Source: Atopobium sp034113385
GTDB lineage: Bacteria > Actinomycetota > Coriobacteriia > Coriobacteriales > Atopobiaceae
Length of the DNA: 43,446 bases
NCBI RefSeq assembly: GCF_034113385.1
Contig: NZ_JAXEXL010000027.1
Location: forward strand, 1-43,446
Reading direction: 5' to 3'
In this document: one piece after another, positions 7,546 to 15,616 of the stretch
Position numbering within the stretch: position 1 is the first letter of the stretch
How the letters are laid out: every line of letters begins with the position of its first letter
Notes under the pieces: model-generated
Told to the model about the DNA's origin: nothing
Databases searched by the model: none
Seen by the model: only the letters and a program-made list of their open reading frames with translations
Position numbers and translations under genes: made by a program

Positions 7546-8487
7546 TTAGCCTACAAACTCGCTCACTTCACGCTCAATGCCAGCAGCATCTAGGCCATAC
7601 TTAGCAAGCAGCTCCAATGCGGGGCCAGACTCGCCATACACATCGTGGATACCAATACGACGCATACGCGTTGGCTGCTTCTCACCGAGGCACTCCGCAA
7701 CGGCAGCGCCCAAGCCGCCCAGGATGGAATGCTCTTCTACCGTTACCACCTTGCCGGTCTTAGCGGCAGAAGCAACAACAAGCTCCTCGTCCAGAGGCTT
7801 GATGGTGTGAATGTTAATAACCTCGGCATCAATGCCCTTCTTGGCAAGTGCCTGTGCAGCCTCAAGCGCAGCAGAAACCATAAGGCCAGAGGCAATAATG
7901 GTTACGTCGCTACCCTCGCGCAGGACAATACCACGGCCAAGCTCAAACTGGTACGTGTCGGGGTCATTAAAGACAGGTGCAGCTAAACGACCAAAGCGCA
8001 TATACACAGGACCCTCGTGCTCATAGGCAGCACGAACCATAGCACGTGCCTCTACATCATCCGCAGGAGTCATAACAACCATGCCTGGAATGGTGCGCAT
8101 CAACGCAATATCCTCATTGCACTGATGTGTAGCGCCATCTTCACCAACAGAAATGCCTGCATGAGTAGCACCAATCTTCACATTAAGGTGAGGATACCCA
8201 ATGGAGTTGCGAATCTGCTCAAAAGCACGACCAGCAGCAAACATAGCAAAGGTACTTGCAAAAGGCACCTTACCGGTAGTAGCAATACCTGCAGCCAGTC
8301 CCATGAGATTGCTCTCTGCAATACCAGCGTCAAAAAAACGCTCGGGAAATGCTGCTTTAAACATGCCCGTCTTGGTAGCAGCGGCTAGGTCCGCATCCAA
8401 AACAACAATGTCCTCATGCTCGCGACCGAGCTCTACCAGAGCATTACCGTAGCTGTCGCGCGTAGCAACCTTCTTTACATCGCTCAC
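7546..8487 (-). CDS. Transketolase, C-terminal subunit (system 1)
   Basis: One half of a split, thiamine-diphosphate-dependent transketolase, 313 residues. It contains the pyrimidine-binding domain with the catalytic glutamate in GIAESN (about 55-60), the HAGISVGEDGATHQ segment that lines the active site, and the C-terminal transketolase domain (about 190-305). It starts with GTG and overlaps the N-terminal subunit stop by four bases (GTGA), which indicates translational coupling and 1:1 output. Together with the transaldolase upstream it gives the non-oxidative pentose phosphate interconversions. It is the last gene of the operon. Two further copies of the pair lie at 25560-27373 and 38690-40431. 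Confidence 0.95.
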   Translation of the reverse strand: MSDVKKVATRDSYGNALVELGREHEDIVVLDADLAAATKTGMFKAAFPERFFDAGIAESNLMGLAAGIATTGKVPFASTFAMFAAGRAFEQIRNSIGYPHLNVKIGATHAGISVGEDGATHQCNEDIALMRTIPGMVVMTPADDVEARAMVRAAYEHEGPVYMRFGRLAAPVFNDPDTYQFELGRGIVLREGSDVTIIASGLMVSAALEAAQALAKKGIDAEVINIHTIKPLDEELVVASAAKTGKVVTVEEHSILGGLGAAVAECLGEKQPTRMRRIGIHDVYGESGPALELLAKYGLDAAGIEREVSEFVG

Positions 8488-9314
8488 AGCTGCTCTCCAA
8501 TCTTTTCTAGCTCAAGAAGAGCCTGCTCGTATTGCTCGTCGTTAGGGGCTTTACCATGCCATCCTACCTGGTCTTCCATGTACGAGACACCCTTGCCCTT
8601 AACCGTTTTGCACACAATGGCAACGGGCATATCGCGTACGGCATGCGCCTCTTCAAAGGCAGCCTGCAGCTGCTCAAAGTCATTGCCATCGGCCACAGTA
8701 ATAACGTGGAAGTTAAACGCGCGGAACTTCTCGTCAATAGGATAGGGTGCATTGACCTCAGTGATTGCACCATCAATCTGCAAGTTATTGTTGTCCACAA
8801 TAACAATCAGGTTGTCCAGCTTGTGGTTGCCTGCAAACATAGCAGCCTCCCACACCTGGCCTTCCTCAATTTCACCATCACCAAGCAGGGTATATACGCG
8901 GAAGTCATCACCATACAACTTGGCGGATGTAGCCATGCCAACCGCAGCAGAGATACCCTGACCCAAAGAACCTGTAGACATGTCTACGCCAGGTGTGTCA
9001 TGCATATTGGGATGGCCCTGCAAAATGGAACCAACATGGCGCAGCGTGGCCAGCTCCTCCTTAGCAAAGAAGCCCTTCTCTGCCAACGTAGCATACAGAC
9101 CAGGCGCACAATGTCCCTTGGACAGCACAAAACGGTCGCGTTTGGGATCATGGGGATGTGCAGGATCCACGTTCATCTCTGCAAAGTACAGGTAGGTAAA
9201 AATCTCCGTAGCAGACAGCGAGCCACCCGGATGACCAGATTTAGCTGCATGAACGCCAACAATGATGCCCTTGCGAATCTCATTGGCAATCTTTTTTAGC
9301 TCAAGAATTTCCAT
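8484..9314 (-). CDS. Transketolase, N-terminal subunit (system 1)
   Basis: The diphosphate-binding half of the split transketolase, 276 residues. Visible markers are HAAKSGHPGGSLSATE (substrate and cofactor histidine loop), SKGHCAPGLYA, and the thiamine-diphosphate/metal motif GDGEIEEGQ with the trailing N in VDNNNLQIDG. This closely follows canonical split transketolases of Firmicutes and archaea. GAGGAGAAAAG precedes the ATG. It is downstream of the transaldolase by 86 bp and coupled to the C-terminal subunit. It may serve either central metabolism or a dedicated catabolic step for the imported sugar; the context favours the second. Confidence 0.95.
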   Translation of the reverse strand: MEILELKKIANEIRKGIIVGVHAAKSGHPGGSLSATEIFTYLYFAEMNVDPAHPHDPKRDRFVLSKGHCAPGLYATLAEKGFFAKEELATLRHVGSILQGHPNMHDTPGVDMSTGSLGQGISAAVGMATSAKLYGDDFRVYTLLGDGEIEEGQVWEAAMFAGNHKLDNLIVIVDNNNLQIDGAITEVNAPYPIDEKFRAFNFHVITVADGNDFEQLQAAFEEAHAVRDMPVAIVCKTVKGKGVSYMEDQVGWHGKAPNDEQYEQALLELEKIGEQL

Positions 9315-9400
9315 GAATTGCTTTTCTCCTCAAAGCTTCGTAGGTAGTGGCTCAATTAAGCCTGATGCGCCAAGCTCAACAGCACCAGGCCCCACAGCAC

Positions 9401-10087
9401 TTAAGCCTGAGCAACAACCTTAGCCCAATCAGCAGCAAAACCCTCGAGGCCCTTATCGGTAAGAGGATGATGCACGCACTTCTTAAGCGCAGCAAAAGGT
9501 ACGGTTGCAATATCCGCAGCCATAAGAGCAGCCTGCGTTACGTGGTTAGGCGTGCGCACAGAAGCGGTAATAATCTCGGGGCCGCCCTCCTGCTCCCAGT
9601 AGCCATAGTCGTAGTTTTTAACAGCGTCTACGATGGTCTCCAGCTGAGCCAAGCCATCATCTGCAATGTCATCAAAGCGACCAACGAAAGGTGAAATATA
9701 ACGAGCGCCAGCACGTGCGGCCAACAATGCCTGTGTTGCCGAGAAAATCAGTGTCATGTTTACACGAACACCGCGCTTGGCCAGCTCGTGAGTTGCAGGC
9801 AAAGATGCCTCGCAAATAGGCAGCTTAACAACAATGTTAGGAGCCAGTGAGGCCAAGCGAACGCCCTCAGCAATCATGTCCTCGGTAGTCTCTGCGGTAG
9901 ACTCAGCGGAAACAGGAATGTCCTCGCCAACAATCTTGCAAATCTTGACCATGTGATCTTCAAAATCTGCCAACTTGCCACCCGTACGAGCATACAGGCT
10001 AGGATTGGTGGTTACACCGCTCAAAATACCCCAGCTGGCTGCCTCTTCAATATCGTTAAGGTCGGCTGTATCAATAAAAAACTTCAT
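9401..10087 (-). CDS. Transaldolase / fructose-6-phosphate aldolase family protein
   Basis: A 228-residue TIM-barrel class I aldolase of the small transaldolase group (MipB/TalC/FSA). MKFFIDTADLNDI, TTNPSL (26-31), the Schiff-base lysine Lys88 in VVKLP, and SPFVGR (132-137) are all in place. Phe134 in SPFVGR is the residue typical of true transaldolases, whereas fructose-6-phosphate aldolases usually carry tyrosine there, so transaldolase activity is more likely (inference from family knowledge). AAGGAG precedes the ATG. Position between a PTS EIIA and a transketolase pair fits conversion of the imported hexose phosphate through the pentose phosphate interconversions. Confidence 0.9.
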   Translation of the reverse strand: MKFFIDTADLNDIEEAASWGILSGVTTNPSLYARTGGKLADFEDHMVKICKIVGEDIPVSAESTAETTEDMIAEGVRLASLAPNIVVKLPICEASLPATHELAKRGVRVNMTLIFSATQALLAARAGARYISPFVGRFDDIADDGLAQLETIVDAVKNYDYGYWEQEGGPEIITASVRTPNHVTQAALMAADIATVPFAALKKCVHHPLTDKGLEGFAADWAKVVAQA

Positions 10088-10140
10088 GCGTCATTCTCCT
10101 TTTCTTAGACATATAGACACTTAGCCGCAGCCACCATTAT

Positions 10141-10593
10141 CTAACTCTCAAGACCAGCGTTAATAAGCTCGGCAAGAGTCTCAGGGTCATCACTTGCATG
10201 GACCGAGTTACGGAAGTTCTCATCCATAAGCATAACAGCAGCCTTGGACAAAAGGCGCAGATGGGTAGTGCCAGCCTCAAGACCAGGAACCAACAAAGCC
10301 AATGCTACGTCTACAGGTTGATCATCAAATGAGGGCCACTCTACTGGAGCGGCAAGCTTTACCAACAAAAGGCCAGCTTTGTTAATAACATCGCTCTTTG
10401 CATGAGGAACTGCAAAACCGTTTTCCATGCCAGTTGCACCCTCATCTTCGCGAGCCATAAACGCCTTCAAAATAGCATCGGCGTCACCATACCCCAGCTC
10501 GGCACCCTTTTGGGAGATAAACTCCAGGGCCTTCTCGCGTGTATCCGCAGCGACATTTACAAATACTTGCTCGGAGCTTACAAACTTTTCCAC
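10141..10593 (-). CDS. PTS EIIA, fructose/mannitol type (system 1)
   Basis: Phosphocarrier of 150 residues that takes phosphate from HPr and hands it to EIIB. The phosphorylated histidine is His64 in FAVPHAKS; the MARED...GIGAT-like segment (REDEGATGMENG) is also typical. Start is GTG with AGGGAGG in front. The gene lies after the GatZ-like gene and a terminator-like hairpin (10605-10637), so its output may differ from that of EIIB and EIIC, which are encoded first in the operon. The three PTS components are encoded as separate proteins, without an HPr-like fusion. Confidence 0.93.
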   Translation of the reverse strand: MEKFVSSEQVFVNVAADTREKALEFISQKGAELGYGDADAILKAFMAREDEGATGMENGFAVPHAKSDVINKAGLLLVKLAAPVEWPSFDDQPVDVALALLVPGLEAGTTHLRLLSKAAVMLMDENFRNSVHASDDPETLAELINAGLES

Positions 10594-10604
10594 ACATACC
10601 TCCC

Positions 10605-10637
10605 TAAAAAAGAACGGCTAGCATAGGCCAGCCGTTC
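10605..10637 (-). terminator. Terminator-like hairpin inside the system 1 operon
   Basis: GAACGGCT (10612-10619) and AGCCGTTC (10630-10637) form a perfect 8-bp stem. Reading the minus strand it is followed by TTTTTTA, directly in front of the EIIA ribosome binding site. It looks like a genuine intrinsic terminator placed between the GatZ-like gene and EIIA, so only part of the transcripts would reach EIIA, transaldolase and transketolase. Confidence 0.7.
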
Positions 10638-10661
10638 ATACTTCACTGAACTACTCGAAGA

Positions 10662-11936
10662 TTAGCCCTCAAGCGCAGCAACTACACAAGAGGTCAAAGA
10701 TTCGAGGTTCAAGCACTCTACATACTGGCGAATGGGACGCTTAATGTGATCCACCACATAGCGCTGCCCATCAATGCCAGCGGCCTCAAGGTTAGTGTAC
10801 AACTTCTCAATCTCTGTCTTAACCTCATCGTCATTAAATACGTAGTGCCCCGATATATCCAGAATTTTTAAAGATAATTCTTCATTGGCAAGGATGTCCT
10901 GAACCTGAAGTTTGGTTTGCTCGCCAACCATCCACTTGCGCCAACGCTCGGTCTTAATTGCTTTTATCAGCAATACCTTCTTAAGGTTGGAAGGATTATC
11001 GCATAAGCCTTCCTTTACCAGGATATCTTGCACAGCGCACAGCTTAAGATACGCACGCGTTTCCTCGGTACCATATTGAGGAGCTACGTTGGAAGCCGTT
11101 ACATGAGCGGGAATATGTTCTAGCAGCGTCACATCATCCATGTAGTCAGCATTATGCTCTTTAAGGCCTACACCATAGCGCTTAGCCATATCGGAAAGAG
11201 CGCGGGCGTTTTGGAAGTCATAATGACCAACCTGATCAGTGTAACGAGTGAGGGTTCCGGTTTGTCCAACAATAAACGTAGGCATAGGAAGTTTGCGTTT
11301 ACCAAGTTCTACCTGCAAATACTCGATAAACTCTTCGTACTTATCGGCAGATGTTAAGCCACCGTTGGTCTCTTCTGTACCTACTTCATAGCCAATCTCG
11401 GGCAAACCAAGCGCCTTGCGTTGCTGCTCGCAATACTCGATAAGCTCTACCGTGCGGCGTTCAACAACATCTAAAGGAATAACCTTGCCAATAACAAAAG
11501 GATCTTTTGTTGGGTCAATCATCAGCAAGTCAAAGCCAGCCTTAATATCTGCAAGATATGAGGCCTTTGCCTTGTCCATAGCCTCGTCTTCAGGAAGATG
11601 AGCATTGCGTTCTTCATCGCGCTGCCACGGGCCGCCATGATCGCGGCACAGATAGTACATGCCATCAAAGCCGACCTTATCGGCAACGGCCTTAATGTCT
11701 GCAGCAAAGCGACTCTGATTCCAACCGTTAACATAGCCAGCGCCAAACTCGTCTGCATCTACTTGGTTGCGGCTTGCAATAAACATGAGAGGGAAATCAT
11801 GCTCCTGAGCAAGTTCGAAAGATGCTTGCAGCAAATTAGGTGACATAGGACCAATGCCAAGCATAGTAGATGAACTGCCACCATCTTGCAGTTTGAGCAT
11901 GCCTTCAACGTACTTCTTGATAGGGAGCTTTTCCAT
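10662..11936 (-). CDS. GatZ/KbaZ-like tagatose-bisphosphate aldolase family protein
   Basis: A 424-residue TIM-barrel protein of the GatZ/KbaZ/AgaZ family. In E. coli, GatZ is the non-catalytic partner that stabilises the GatY class II aldolase; some relatives have been assigned tagatose-6-phosphate 4-epimerase activity. Family traits seen: RDHGGPW (like the GDHLGP of GatZ), KAGFDLLMIDPT, and YEVGTEET (like IGTEV). Length matches the family, but the sequence is divergent. No GatY partner is in this operon; the only class II aldolase of the window is at 24499 in another operon. Alone in a fructose-type PTS operon with transaldolase and transketolase, an epimerase making fructose 6-phosphate is the more attractive role (inference). 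Confidence 0.75.
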   Translation of the reverse strand: MEKLPIKKYVEGMLKLQDGGSSSTMLGIGPMSPNLLQASFELAQEHDFPLMFIASRNQVDADEFGAGYVNGWNQSRFAADIKAVADKVGFDGMYYLCRDHGGPWQRDEERNAHLPEDEAMDKAKASYLADIKAGFDLLMIDPTKDPFVIGKVIPLDVVERRTVELIEYCEQQRKALGLPEIGYEVGTEETNGGLTSADKYEEFIEYLQVELGKRKLPMPTFIVGQTGTLTRYTDQVGHYDFQNARALSDMAKRYGVGLKEHNADYMDDVTLLEHIPAHVTASNVAPQYGTEETRAYLKLCAVQDILVKEGLCDNPSNLKKVLLIKAIKTERWRKWMVGEQTKLQVQDILANEELSLKILDISGHYVFNDDEVKTEIEKLYTNLEAAGIDGQRYVVDHIKRPIRQYVECLNLESLTSCVVAALEG

Positions 11937-11960
11937 GGGCGTACTTCCATTCTTCCATTC

Positions 11961-13046
11961 TTATTCAGACTTTGTTTCTGGTGCAGGTTTCATGACAACC
12001 ATGATGGCGGCGCCAATAAGCGTGCCAATAACAATGTCTAAGCAAAACAAGGCGATGTTGTTGGTGGCAAGAGCAACAATAAAGCCACCGTGAGGAACAA
12101 AGCACTCAATACCCTGCAGCATTGCCAAACCCGCGCCAACAGCAGAGCCAATCATGATGCCTGGAAGCGTACGCGCAAGATCCTTTACCGCAAAGGGAAT
12201 GGCGCCTTCAGTAATGCCAATGCATCCCATAAAGATTGCCGAGATACCCATTTGACGATCTGCATCATCAAACTTGTTTCGAGCGATAAGAGCTGCAACA
12301 CCGCAAGCCAGAGGAGGGATTGCTACTGCCACACGAAACGCACCATTAGGTCCATATACGCCAGTAGTCATCAAGGCCATGGTGAAGGTGGATGCCGTTT
12401 TGTTAACGGGACCACCCATGTCAAAGGCAGTCATCAGACCAATAACAAGGCCCAGCACAACTGCAGAACCACCCTGCAGGCCAGTAAGCAAATCAGTAAG
12501 CCAGCCCATAAAGGCACCAAGGGGCAATGCAAGAACGTAGATGTACAGCAAACCCCATACCAACGAGGTAAGAATAGGGATAATCAAGATAGGCATAATG
12601 GTGCGAATAACATCATTAACCTGCCAGGTTTTCATCCACTTTACCCAGTAGCCAACACAGATTGCCAAAACCATGCCACCCAAAAAGCCCGTGGACACAT
12701 CGGTTCCGTTTACCGAAACGGGATTATTAACCAAATATCCCATAACAAAACCTGGCGCTAATGCGGGCTTACCTGCCAGTGAATAAGCAATATAAGCTGT
12801 CATGACTGGAATCATCATCTTGATACCAGCCATACCAATAAGGTTAAGATTTTGCATGAAGGGGTTGGTAACCTCCATGCCCTCAGCAGATGCCTTACCA
12901 GATGCAAGTGAAAACGCTAGAAAAACACCACCCACTACGACGATGGGGATAAAGTACGAAACACCCGTATTAAAGGCTTTAAGCAAGTCTTTACCTAGGT
13001 TATCGAATAATCCCTTCTTGCTCTTCTCTTTTGTCTCCTCAGCCAT
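11961..13046 (-). CDS. PTS EIIC, fructose type (system 1)
   Basis: Sugar-translocating membrane subunit of a fructose-family PTS, 361 residues, about nine hydrophobic segments. Hallmarks include FIPIVVVGGVFLA near the N-terminus, FDMGGPVNKTA, GITEGAIPFA and the PHGG motif near the C-terminus. A charged N-terminal cytoplasmic stretch (MAEETKEKSKKG) precedes the first helix. The start at 13046 was chosen because GAGAGGA lies 6 bases upstream; a longer frame from 13073 has no ribosome binding site. It follows EIIB by 76 bp and precedes the GatZ-like gene by 24 bp. Confidence 0.94.
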   Translation of the reverse strand: MAEETKEKSKKGLFDNLGKDLLKAFNTGVSYFIPIVVVGGVFLAFSLASGKASAEGMEVTNPFMQNLNLIGMAGIKMMIPVMTAYIAYSLAGKPALAPGFVMGYLVNNPVSVNGTDVSTGFLGGMVLAICVGYWVKWMKTWQVNDVIRTIMPILIIPILTSLVWGLLYIYVLALPLGAFMGWLTDLLTGLQGGSAVVLGLVIGLMTAFDMGGPVNKTASTFTMALMTTGVYGPNGAFRVAVAIPPLACGVAALIARNKFDDADRQMGISAIFMGCIGITEGAIPFAVKDLARTLPGIMIGSAVGAGLAMLQGIECFVPHGGFIVALATNNIALFCLDIVIGTLIGAAIMVVMKPAPETKSE

Positions 13047-13122
13047 TTTGTTCCTCTCACAAAAACGACTCACACCAATACAACACGTGATATAAAGATG
13101 CGATTATTTACTCTTTTGGTTG

Positions 13123-13446
13123 CTATTCGCCAAGCAGCTCAAGCAAACGATTGATAACAGCGGCTGCATCGCGAATTACGTCTGCAGAACCCACCGTTAA
13201 TACGCGATCCTCATCGCGTTTATCATCAAAGCGCTCGTCGCCTTCAATGCCCACATCAATAGCAAGCAGCACGCCATCTGCAGACTCAATATCGTCATCG
13301 TCAAGCTCATTGTCGGCGCCATATCCGCCTTGAGTTTCTACTTTGTACTCAAAACCACGCTTTTTGCACTCATCTTCAATGGCCTTTTGCGCCATGAAGG
13401 TGTGAGCAATGCCAACAGTACAGGCTGTTACCGCAACAATCTTCAC
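13123..13446 (-). CDS. PTS EIIB, fructose type (system 1)
   Basis: A 107-residue domain that passes phosphate from EIIA to the sugar. The phosphocysteine is Cys9 in TACTVGIAHT, followed by METQG-type substrate/EIIA contact residues (KVETQGGYG), as in FruB'. An acidic run (ELDDDDIESADG, about 47-58) is typical. It is the first gene of the system 1 operon and reads away from the LacI-type regulator at 13775, sharing a 328-bp control region that holds two palindromes. Confidence 0.93.
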   Translation of the reverse strand: MKIVAVTACTVGIAHTFMAQKAIEDECKKRGFEYKVETQGGYGADNELDDDDIESADGVLLAIDVGIEGDERFDDKRDEDRVLTVGSADVIRDAAAVINRLLELLGE

Positions 13447-13630
13447 CTCAAAATCCCTCCCCTAAGTTGTGGTACTCCTACCATTCACCCTTGTTACACA
13501 CGGCTTTAACCCACAGTTTTGTCGTGCATACATGAGGCTTATTTAGTAACACCAAGTCTAGGTTCGAGATTTTTTCGATACAAGAATTATTCCGTAAGCG
13601 CAGGTCAAGTACCATTTCTTATCTATTTTA

Positions 13631-13644
13631 GTTAAACGTTTAAC
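13631..13644. promoter_or_regulatory. LacI-type palindromic operator
   Basis: GTTAAACGTTTAAC is a perfect palindrome with a central CG, the hallmark of LacI/GalR-family operators. It lies in the 13447-13774 gap between the PTS operon and the divergent LacI-type gene, and is the likely binding site for that protein or for a CcpA-like global regulator. Confidence 0.65.
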
Positions 13645-13701
13645 CACGCCGTTTTTATCGATATTCAATATTGTAAATAAAAGTCAAGAAAATATTTGAT
13701 T

Positions 13702-13717
13702 TTTCCGCAAGCGGAAA
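13702..13717. promoter_or_regulatory. Second palindrome in the system 1 control region
   Basis: TTTCCGC (13702-13708) and GCGGAAA (13711-13717) are separated by AA. A further inverted pair, GGTAGTT (13723-13729) and AACTACC (13742-13748), lies just downstream. Both are within 75 bp of the LacI-type start and could be autoregulatory sites. The rest of the 328-bp gap is AT-rich promoter-like sequence. Confidence 0.5.
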
Positions 13718-13774
13718 TCTTTGGTAGTTCTAGTATCCTAAAACTACCGTTTTGGCTCAGCTTAAAGGAGTGTC

Positions 13775-14809
13775 ATGCCTCGTAATCGAGTAACTATTTC
13801 TGACATAGCAAAGCTTGCTGGGACTTCTACAGCTACCGTATCATATTGCATAAATGGACAATTTGACCGCATGAGTGATAAAACGCGCGAAAAGATTGAG
13901 CAAGTTATTGTTGCAACTGGATATGTGCCCAATGCACAGTCTCGGATGCTTTCTTCTAAAGAGCCCCACACAGGCGTTATTGCCGTGCTCATCTTGGATA
14001 ACACAAACGCATGGAGTGGTCAGCTTATTAACGGCATAGAAGAAGTTGCTGCCCAGCATACATATCAAACGGTCCTTTGCAACACGAATTTTCAATCTGA
14101 AATTGAATCAATGTATATAGAGAAAATGCTCTCTCTTGGTGTGGATGGCTTTATTGTCCAACCCACTTCTCAATTTATGAAAGTACGCAAGCGCATAGAA
14201 GCAGCTGGTAAAAAGGTTGTTTTTTACGATACCGATTTGTATGACTTCAACACATCGTGGATCAAAACCAATTTATATGAAGGCGTATATTCAGCAGTAA
14301 GTCACTGTATAGAAGTTGGATATACCTCTTTTATTGTCCTTCATGCAGATAATACCGGCACACCTTTATTTGCCGCCAACAATCGCACCCGTGCCGAACG
14401 CATGCAGGGTTTTATTAATGCCGTATCTGCGCATAATTTTAGCTATACGTCCATAGCGGTCACCCATACGTTACCCACGGAAGAGCAGCTCACCAAACAG
14501 TTGCAACATGCAATTACACCTTCTCAGAAGACGCTCATTTTTACCCCGCATCAGTGGATGCTTGGTAGAACGTTTAAAGCACTTGAGCCACTTCATCACC
14601 TCATTCCCGAGAAAATCGGACTGCTTGGTGTAAATAATCAGGAATGGAGCAGTCTGACCAAACCATCCATTTCCACCATTTTGGAGCCCGTAAGACAAGA
14701 AGGTTTTGAAGCATGTCAGATGCTCTTTAATTTAATGGAGCATGATGAAGCAACACCCCTACAAAAAGTGCTTCCCTGCGCAGTATGTTGGCAGGAAAGC
14801 ACGATGTAG
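13775..14809 (+). CDS. LacI/GalR-family transcriptional regulator
   Basis: A 344-residue repressor-type protein. Residues 7-55 form the LacI HTH and hinge helix (VTISDIAKLAGTSTATVSYC, then NAQSRMLSS), followed by a periplasmic-binding-protein-like effector domain (about 65-340; GVIAVLIL, DGFIVQP, AERMQGF, IGLLGVNN). The recognition helix reads TSTATVSYCING instead of the more usual VSRVLNG. AAAGGAG precedes the ATG. Divergent position and adjacent palindromes make the fructose-type PTS operon its probable target; the effector would be a sugar or sugar phosphate. Confidence 0.92.
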   Translation: MPRNRVTISDIAKLAGTSTATVSYCINGQFDRMSDKTREKIEQVIVATGYVPNAQSRMLSSKEPHTGVIAVLILDNTNAWSGQLINGIEEVAAQHTYQTVLCNTNFQSEIESMYIEKMLSLGVDGFIVQPTSQFMKVRKRIEAAGKKVVFYDTDLYDFNTSWIKTNLYEGVYSAVSHCIEVGYTSFIVLHADNTGTPLFAANNRTRAERMQGFINAVSAHNFSYTSIAVTHTLPTEEQLTKQLQHAITPSQKTLIFTPHQWMLGRTFKALEPLHHLIPEKIGLLGVNNQEWSSLTKPSISTILEPVRQEGFEACQMLFNLMEHDEATPLQKVLPCAVCWQESTM

Positions 14810-14842
14810 ATATATGTTTTGGAAAGTCACTAGAAGACAAGA

Positions 14843-15592
14843 CTACTGTTTTATTAAACCAAGTTCTTGCAAATACGTCTCTGCCGCCGCAACTCCACCA
14901 TCATTGATGCGCCTCATTAATTCGGAGCCAACAATGATGCCATCAGCACCATTTTGTAGAACACTAAGAGCATCATCCCTTGTTCTAATGCCAAATCCAA
15001 CATATTTCTTTTTGTCAGTTATCCTGTTCAGATGACCAATAACGTCTATATATTCTGTCTGAAGGGCTCCTTGAGAACCTGTTTTTCCACTACCCGATAA
15101 AACATACGCAAACTGACTTGTTCTCTCTGCGTATTTTTTCATCTGTTGGTTAGACAAATCTTTGGAGAAGAGTTGAATTATATTTGGAAAAACGCTTTCT
15201 GAATAGCATTCATCTACGCATAACAAGGCATCAAAAAGAGTAGGATCAATACTGCTTAAATCAAAAGTATCAACACCCTCCTTATACGTCATCAGAATTA
15301 CTTTAAAAGAAAAATAAGAGCGTATTTCTTTTAACTTCTCAATAATTTCTGATTTTGTAAGAGTAGACAATACATGCGCACTTGCTTCTTTTATTACCTC
15401 TCCATCTGCAAATGGGTGTTGCACAGGAATACCAAGTTCAACATATCCAATACCATATGCATCAAAAAGCCTAAGCAACTCAAAAAAAGTATTCCAATCA
15501 GGGTATCCAAACGTTAAAAAGAGAACAATATTATTTGCCCGAAGAGATAAAGTGGTTTTCTCATTATGCTTGGATAATCCTCTATCGCCCAT
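14843..15592 (-). CDS. Stand-alone TrpA-like (tryptophan synthase alpha) enzyme in a PTS operon
   Basis: A 249-residue TIM barrel of the TrpA family, which cleaves indole-3-glycerol phosphate by a retro-aldol reaction. Both catalytic acids are conserved with the correct spacing of 11 residues: Glu52 (YVELGIP, TrpA Glu49) and Asp63 (FADGEV, TrpA Asp60). The phosphate-binding elements GFGIRTRDDA and GADGIIVGSEL are intact. The loop corresponding to YLLSRAGVTG reads YVLSGSGKTG, so the usual loop-6 arginine is Gly while the Thr is kept. There is no trpB or other trp gene nearby; it is the last gene after regulator, EIIB and EIIC. AAGGAG precedes the ATG, 24 bp after the EIIC stop. It may cleave or isomerise the imported sugar phosphate (inference). 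Confidence 0.85.
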   Translation of the reverse strand: MGDRGLSKHNEKTTLSLRANNIVLFLTFGYPDWNTFFELLRLFDAYGIGYVELGIPVQHPFADGEVIKEASAHVLSTLTKSEIIEKLKEIRSYFSFKVILMTYKEGVDTFDLSSIDPTLFDALLCVDECYSESVFPNIIQLFSKDLSNQQMKKYAERTSQFAYVLSGSGKTGSQGALQTEYIDVIGHLNRITDKKKYVGFGIRTRDDALSVLQNGADGIIVGSELMRRINDGGVAAAETYLQELGLIKQ

Positions 15593-15616
15593 ATCCTTCT
15601 CCTTCTTACAAAAATC

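Noticed and set aside
14843..15592. Part of a tryptophan operon
   Set aside because: No trpB, trpC, trpD or trpE is anywhere in the window, and the gene is closely spaced with PTS genes.
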